Positions 62,936 through 64,000 of a DNA stretch of 64,000 nucleotides are shown here, piece by piece. Both the position numbers and the translations under genes were made by a program. The DNA comes from Alviniconcha marisindica (lineage: Eukaryota; Mollusca; Gastropoda; Provannidae). The DNA lies in assembly GCA_018857735.1 (NCBI GenBank), contig JABMCL010001849.1:67501-131500 (forward strand), written 5' to 3'. The first letter of the stretch is position 1. Each line of letters starts with the position of its first letter. Below the pieces are notes generated by a model that saw nothing but the letters and a program-made list of their open reading frames with translations, was not told the DNA's origin and made no database searches.

Positions 62936-63418
62936 ACCCCCCAACCCATGTAAACATCAGTGCTGTTTGGCTAGCACCTTGTGCAGGTGCCTGTACTTTG
63001 TGAAGACTGACATCAGCAAGTGTACATTCAGGTGATTGTGCAGGTGCCTGTACTTTGTGAAGACTGACATCAGTAAGTGTACATTCAGGTGATTGTGCAG
63101 GTGCCTGTACTTTGTGAAGACTGACATCAGCAAGTGTACATTCAGGTGATTGTGCAGGTGCCTGTACTTTGTGAAGACTGACATCAGCAGGTGTACATTC
63201 AGGTGATTGTGCAGGTGCCTGTACTTTGTGAAGAGTGACATCAGCAGGTGTACATTGAGGTGATTGTGCAGGTGCCTGTACTTTGTGAAGACTGACATCA
63301 GCATACATTCAGGTGATTGTGCAGGTGCCTGTACTTTGTGAAGACTGACATCAGCAAGTGTTTCGACTCCATCCAACCACAGCTGCTCTTTTCTATCGTC
63401 AAGGCCATCCTCACCAAG
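40816..63418 (+). CDS. TERT: Telomerase reverse transcriptase, N-terminal two thirds (runs off the window)
   Basis: Exons: 40816-40860 (proposed start), 42296-42414, 43315-43435, 43814-43870, 44550-44662, 45824-45912, 46667-47531, 48165-48235, 49237-50860, one or more uncertain exons ending at 53090, 55000-55087, 55793-55863, 56672-56782, 57256-57352, 58525-58562, 59395-59523, 60268-60324, 60762-60865, 63325-63418. All listed borders are GT-AG and phases agree, except the join 50860 to the uncertain exon(s). TERT copies the RNA template onto chromosome ends. TEN domain: [18 protein letters not shown] and [23 protein letters not shown]-binding domain: [62 protein letters not shown] motif: [19 protein letters not shown]. 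Motifs 1/2: [16 protein letters not shown]. Motif [16 protein letters not shown] with the first catalytic Asp. Motifs B' to E and the C-terminus lie beyond 64 kb. With about 1330 residues before motif A it is far longer than usual, mostly from exon 9. Confidence 0.93.
41095..41248 (+). mobile_element. LINE ORF2 3'-end remnant in TERT intron 1
   Basis: The plus frame ends [37 protein letters not shown] and TAA, the same C-terminal signature as at 39410-39564 but clearly a different subfamily. A poly-C run follows at 41259. Confidence 0.75.
44780..44840 (+). repeat. Partial duplicate of TERT exon 5 end and donor
   Basis: About 58 bp, roughly 90 percent identical to 44607-44667, covering the coding end ([17 protein letters not shown], against [17 protein letters not shown]) and the donor GACCAG|GTGAGG. 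It lacks an acceptor, so it looks like a dead partial exon copy that leads straight into the next array. Confidence 0.9.
44841..45682. repeat. About 27-bp minisatellite after the exon 5 copy
   Basis: About 33 degenerate units of CTCTTTTCACTGACCAAGGA followed by CCACCCC. The CTGACCAAGGACC part resembles the exon 5 end/donor CTGACCAGGTGAGGAC. Confidence 0.92.
45975..46212. repeat. 28-bp minisatellite
   Basis: Nine units of CTTGTACAAATTACAGGGTG then GGGCACCT in TERT intron 6, beginning about 60 bp after the donor at 45912. Confidence 0.96.
46667..47531 (+). CDS. TERT: TERT exon 7, TEN end and basic linker
   Basis: Starts [14 protein letters not shown], the end of the TEN domain, and then runs 270 residues through a Lys/Arg-rich and Ser-rich linker ([33 protein letters not shown]) that looks disordered and carries likely nuclear localisation signals. 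Acceptor TTTCAG, donor CA|GTAAGT. Confidence 0.85.
47580..47738. repeat. TC microsatellite
   Basis: TC blocks with TCTGTC interruptions, starting 48 bp after the donor of TERT exon 7. Confidence 0.97.
48383..48425 (+). mobile_element. SINE-C 3' tail
   Basis: GTTGACTGGACATAAAACAC followed by CAACTTACTTACTTAC. Confidence 0.6.
49237..50860 (+). CDS. TERT: TERT exon 9, 540-codon exon with a large Ser-rich insert
   Basis: Acceptor CACTACAG, donor CACAG|GTCAGT, open for 1624 nt with phase fitting exon 8. It starts with a conserved RNA-binding-domain piece ([16 protein letters not shown]) and ends with the next conserved piece ([16 protein letters not shown]), which in human TERT lie only about 20 residues apart. 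Roughly 480 residues between them are rich in Ser, Gly, Glu and Asp with no recognised domain. Two short related motifs stand out: [14 protein letters not shown] (about 50254-50295) and [13 protein letters not shown] (about 50322-50360), which may be linear docking sites. Confidence 0.85.
50861..50945. repeat. Short imperfect repeats at the exon 9 donor
   Basis: Three to four imperfect copies of CTCTGCGCTTGCTGTGCAA start within 15 bp of the donor. Confidence 0.7.
50950..52515. other. TERT intron DNA; one unplaced exon expected
   Basis: The conserved Cys/His-containing piece that normally follows LLHNH is not seen with usable splice sites. Segments at 51252-51400 and 51868-51960 are about 70 percent alike (TTGGGCTTTGCTGATTC and CTGGGCTTTGCTGACTC), so they belong to a diverged repeat. 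A SINE-C tail lies at 52139-52195 (minus). Confidence 0.5.
52516..52690. repeat. GT/GTGC microsatellite, duplicated
   Basis: Two similar blocks, each ATATAT, GTGTGTGCGTGCATGTG, then GA repeats; a poly-G run follows at 52771-52794. Confidence 0.95.
52946..53090 (+). CDS. TERT: TERT exon before the QFP-like segment, start uncertain
   Basis: The 3' half is good: [18 protein letters not shown] followed by donor AGG|GTACCT, phase 0, joining VFGFLKAVV in the next exon; this matches the family LL-x-HSS-x-x-V-FGF pattern. The 5' border could be at 52946, 52970 or 52981. None gives a convincing join to exon 9, so a small exon may be missing upstream. Confidence 0.6.
53100..53300. repeat. 39-bp minisatellite at a TERT donor
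   Basis: Five units of CTTCTTTCTGTCTTTCTGTG and GTTTCTTCTTTGCTGTTCA; it starts about 15 bp after the donor at 53090. Strongly pyrimidine-rich on the sense strand. Confidence 0.95.
53590..54990. repeat. About 42-bp minisatellite running into the TERT exon acceptor at 55000
   Basis: About 33 units of GTGATGTAAGGTGAGACCAG and TCACTGGGTGTTTGTGTGCCTT. The last several, nearest the exon, carry GTGTTTCTGTGGCAGGTGTT, almost the genuine acceptor and exon start CTGTTTCTGTGACAG|GTGTTT. Many units also contain the donor-like AAGGTGAGA. Confidence 0.97.
55640..55740. repeat. CA microsatellite and C-rich run
   Basis: CA repeat then CCTCCTCCCCCCCTCCCCCC, about 50 bp before the acceptor at 55793. Confidence 0.95.
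56075..56240. repeat. 39-bp minisatellite
   Basis: Four units of CATTGTGTGCAAAAGACCTG followed by AAGAGCAGGCACCATGTAA. Confidence 0.95.
56672..57352 (+). CDS. TERT: TERT exons 13-14 with the T motif
   Basis: Exon 56672-56782 gives [12 protein letters not shown] ... [18 protein letters not shown] (37 codons, phase 0 both ends), and exon 57256-57352 gives [20 protein letters not shown] then [12 protein letters not shown]. The second is the telomerase-specific T motif, which is what separates TERT from other reverse transcriptases. It ends at donor CACG|GTAGTA, where a tandem array begins. The number 15 is used for the 57352 exon if one exon is missing upstream. Confidence 0.93.
57353..57945. 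repeat. Minisatellite starting exactly at the TERT T-motif exon donor
   Basis: About six units of 85-125 bp. Each has GGTAGTACATGTACACTAAT, ATACCAAGAGTGAGATGACA and GTGCTTTGTCTCAAGGGAGC TCTGCAA. The first unit's GGTAGTACATGTACACTGAT is the genuine donor at 57353. Later units keep the same GTAGTACATG after CTCTGCAAG. Confidence 0.95.
58050..58275. repeat. CA microsatellite
   Basis: CA blocks separated by AGTACATGCA. Confidence 0.97.
58788..58865. repeat. TC microsatellite
   Basis: About 38 TC units in a TERT intron. Confidence 0.98.
59050..59340. repeat. About 45-bp degenerate minisatellite
   Basis: Six units of GGGTGTTAAATACCAGGTAA and CTAACCATGTGATGTTATGTGAA. Confidence 0.9.
59395..59523 (+). 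CDS. TERT: TERT exon with motifs 1 and 2
   Basis: [11 protein letters not shown], then [20 protein letters not shown]. The LRFLPK and RPIVNM strings are the finger-domain motifs 1 and 2 of reverse transcriptases. Acceptor GTGCACAG, donor CAG|GTAATA, 43 codons. Confidence 0.95.
60762..60865 (+). CDS. TERT: TERT exon before motif A (exon 19)
   Basis: [20 protein letters not shown], then [13 protein letters not shown]; matches the family GASV-G-DDI segment just before motif A. Donor CATAG|GTATGT. The last 39 coding bases plus the donor are the template of the following array, so which of the many identical donors is used decides the protein. Confidence 0.9.
60815..62290. repeat. About 50-bp minisatellite made of TERT exon 19 end plus its donor
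   Basis: About 20 units of CACAGTTCAAGGCAGACAGA, GCCTCACGTCAGGACCATAG and GTATGTCAGA. The first unit is the real exon end and donor; later ones often lack GACA (46 bp) and vary GTATGT/GTACGT/GTACAT. A SINE-A interrupts the array at 61018-61495. Confidence 0.97.
61018..61495 (-). mobile_element. Full-length SINE-A inserted in the array
   Basis: The minus strand starts with a tRNA-like head: GATAGCTCAGTGGTTAGAGC (box A) and about 30 bp later GGGTTCGAATCCC (box B). A body of about 400 bp follows, shared with 9868-10322 and partly with 4325-4545 and 3605-3735. The acceptor stem cannot pair, so this is a SINE head and not a tRNA gene. Confidence 0.85.
62640..62855. repeat. About 70-bp repeat, three copies
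   Basis: Units with GCATCAGTAGAACTATTTTC, AAACAAACTATGGTATATGT and ACAGTGTAACTG. Confidence 0.93.
62905..62942. repeat. Poly-C run
   Basis: About 31 consecutive C bases, then CACCCCCC, about 40 bp before the next array. Confidence 0.98.
62978..63360. repeat. 57-bp minisatellite duplicating the acceptor and start of the TERT motif A exon
   Basis: Seven copies of GATTGTGCAG|GTGCCTGTAC, TTTGTGAAGACTGACATCAG, CAAGTGTACATTCAGGT. Acceptor-like CAG ends at about 62986, 63043, 63100, 63157, 63214, 63271 and 63324. Each encodes LYFVKTDIS, that is, the motif A Asp; only the last continues into FDSIQPQLL. The others meet TGA after TFR. Confidence 0.97.
63325..63418 (+). CDS. TERT: TERT motif A exon (last exon in window)
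   Basis: [16 protein letters not shown], then [15 protein letters not shown], donor AAG|GTCAGA. The Asp in KTDIS is the first metal-binding residue of the polymerase site. 31 codons plus one base, in phase with 60865. Confidence 0.93.
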
Positions 63419-63734
63419 GTCAGACTGAAATCGCCTGTTTTTTAATGTTTCCTTTAAATCGGTTTTTCTTTTTGATTAAAATTTGTTTTAATTTGTGTGT
63501 GTGTGTGCCTCCATGCGTTTGTTTTGTGTGTGTGTCTATGCATGCATGCATGTGTGTATGTGTGGGTGTGGGTGTAATAGATAAAGGAGGTCTGTTTCAG
63601 TTTTGTTAGTTTAAAAAAAAATCCCCCAAAAATCTGTCTTTGTTTTAAATATATTCACTTCCTCTCCACAAAACAATTTTGAACAGCCGTATGAAGCAGA
63701 GCTGCTGTGCTTTCCAAACAGCAGACATTGATGT

Positions 63735-64000
63735 CTTGCCTATGACTAAGTTCACTGCTGACTATAGAATATTGCCTATGACCAAGTTCACTGCTGACTA
63801 CAGAATATTGCCTATGACCAAGTTCACTGCTGACTACAGAATATTGCCTATGACCAGTTTCACTGCTGACTACAGAATATTGCCTATGACCAGTTTCACT
63901 GCTGACAACAGAATATTGCCTATGACCAGTTTCACTGCTGACTACAGAATATTGCCTATGACCAGTTTCACTGCTGACTACAGAATATTGCCTATGACCA
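63735..64000. repeat. 36-bp minisatellite running off the right edge
   Basis: About seven units of TTGCCTATGACCAAGTTCAC and TGCTGACTACAGAATA. Each has an acceptor-like TGACTACAG. Confidence 0.95.

Overview
This is a metazoan nuclear window. Its genes have many small GT-AG exons, and it is full of CA/GA microsatellites, minisatellites and tRNA-headed SINEs. The divergent invertebrate-type TERT, the 18-unit cysteine-rich secreted protein and the repeat landscape suggest a lophotrochozoan, most likely a marine gastropod mollusc. That assignment is an inference; no sequence search could be run.

Layout. (1) About 1.2-7.6 kb, minus strand: a secreted cysteine-rich repeat protein gene. It has a signal-peptide exon, one single-module exon and two GC-rich exons with 8 and 9 modules; the 8-module exon carries a one-base frameshift. 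SINE fragments, a long inverted repeat and a 30-bp array surround it. (2) About 8-20 kb: gene-poor repeat land with microsatellites, a 660-bp GA tract, a C-rich tract and several minisatellites. It contains one orphan minus-strand terminal exon (20032-20169). (3) 20787-40198, minus strand: a complete 17-exon, 739-codon MINDY4/FAM188B gene, a K48-linkage deubiquitinase family member; the splice phases close exactly. (4) 40816 to beyond the right end, plus strand: TERT (telomerase reverse transcriptase), from a proposed first exon through the TEN domain, RNA-binding domain, T motif and motifs 1/2 to the catalytic aspartate of motif A. Its remaining exons lie outside the window. MINDY4 and TERT are head to head, with 617 bp between the two start codons.

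Most unusual observation. Many intronic minisatellites in the TERT-MINDY4 block are built from, or start exactly at, splice junctions of the gene they sit in. TERT exon 19 donor, exon 20 acceptor (including the motif A Asp codon), exon 12 acceptor, exon 15 donor and exon 5 donor, and MINDY4 exon 15 donor and exon 14 acceptor, all neighbour arrays whose unit resembles the junction itself. This yields dozens of decoy 5' or 3' splice sites. TERT also has a 540-codon exon that inserts a large Ser-rich segment into the RNA-binding domain.
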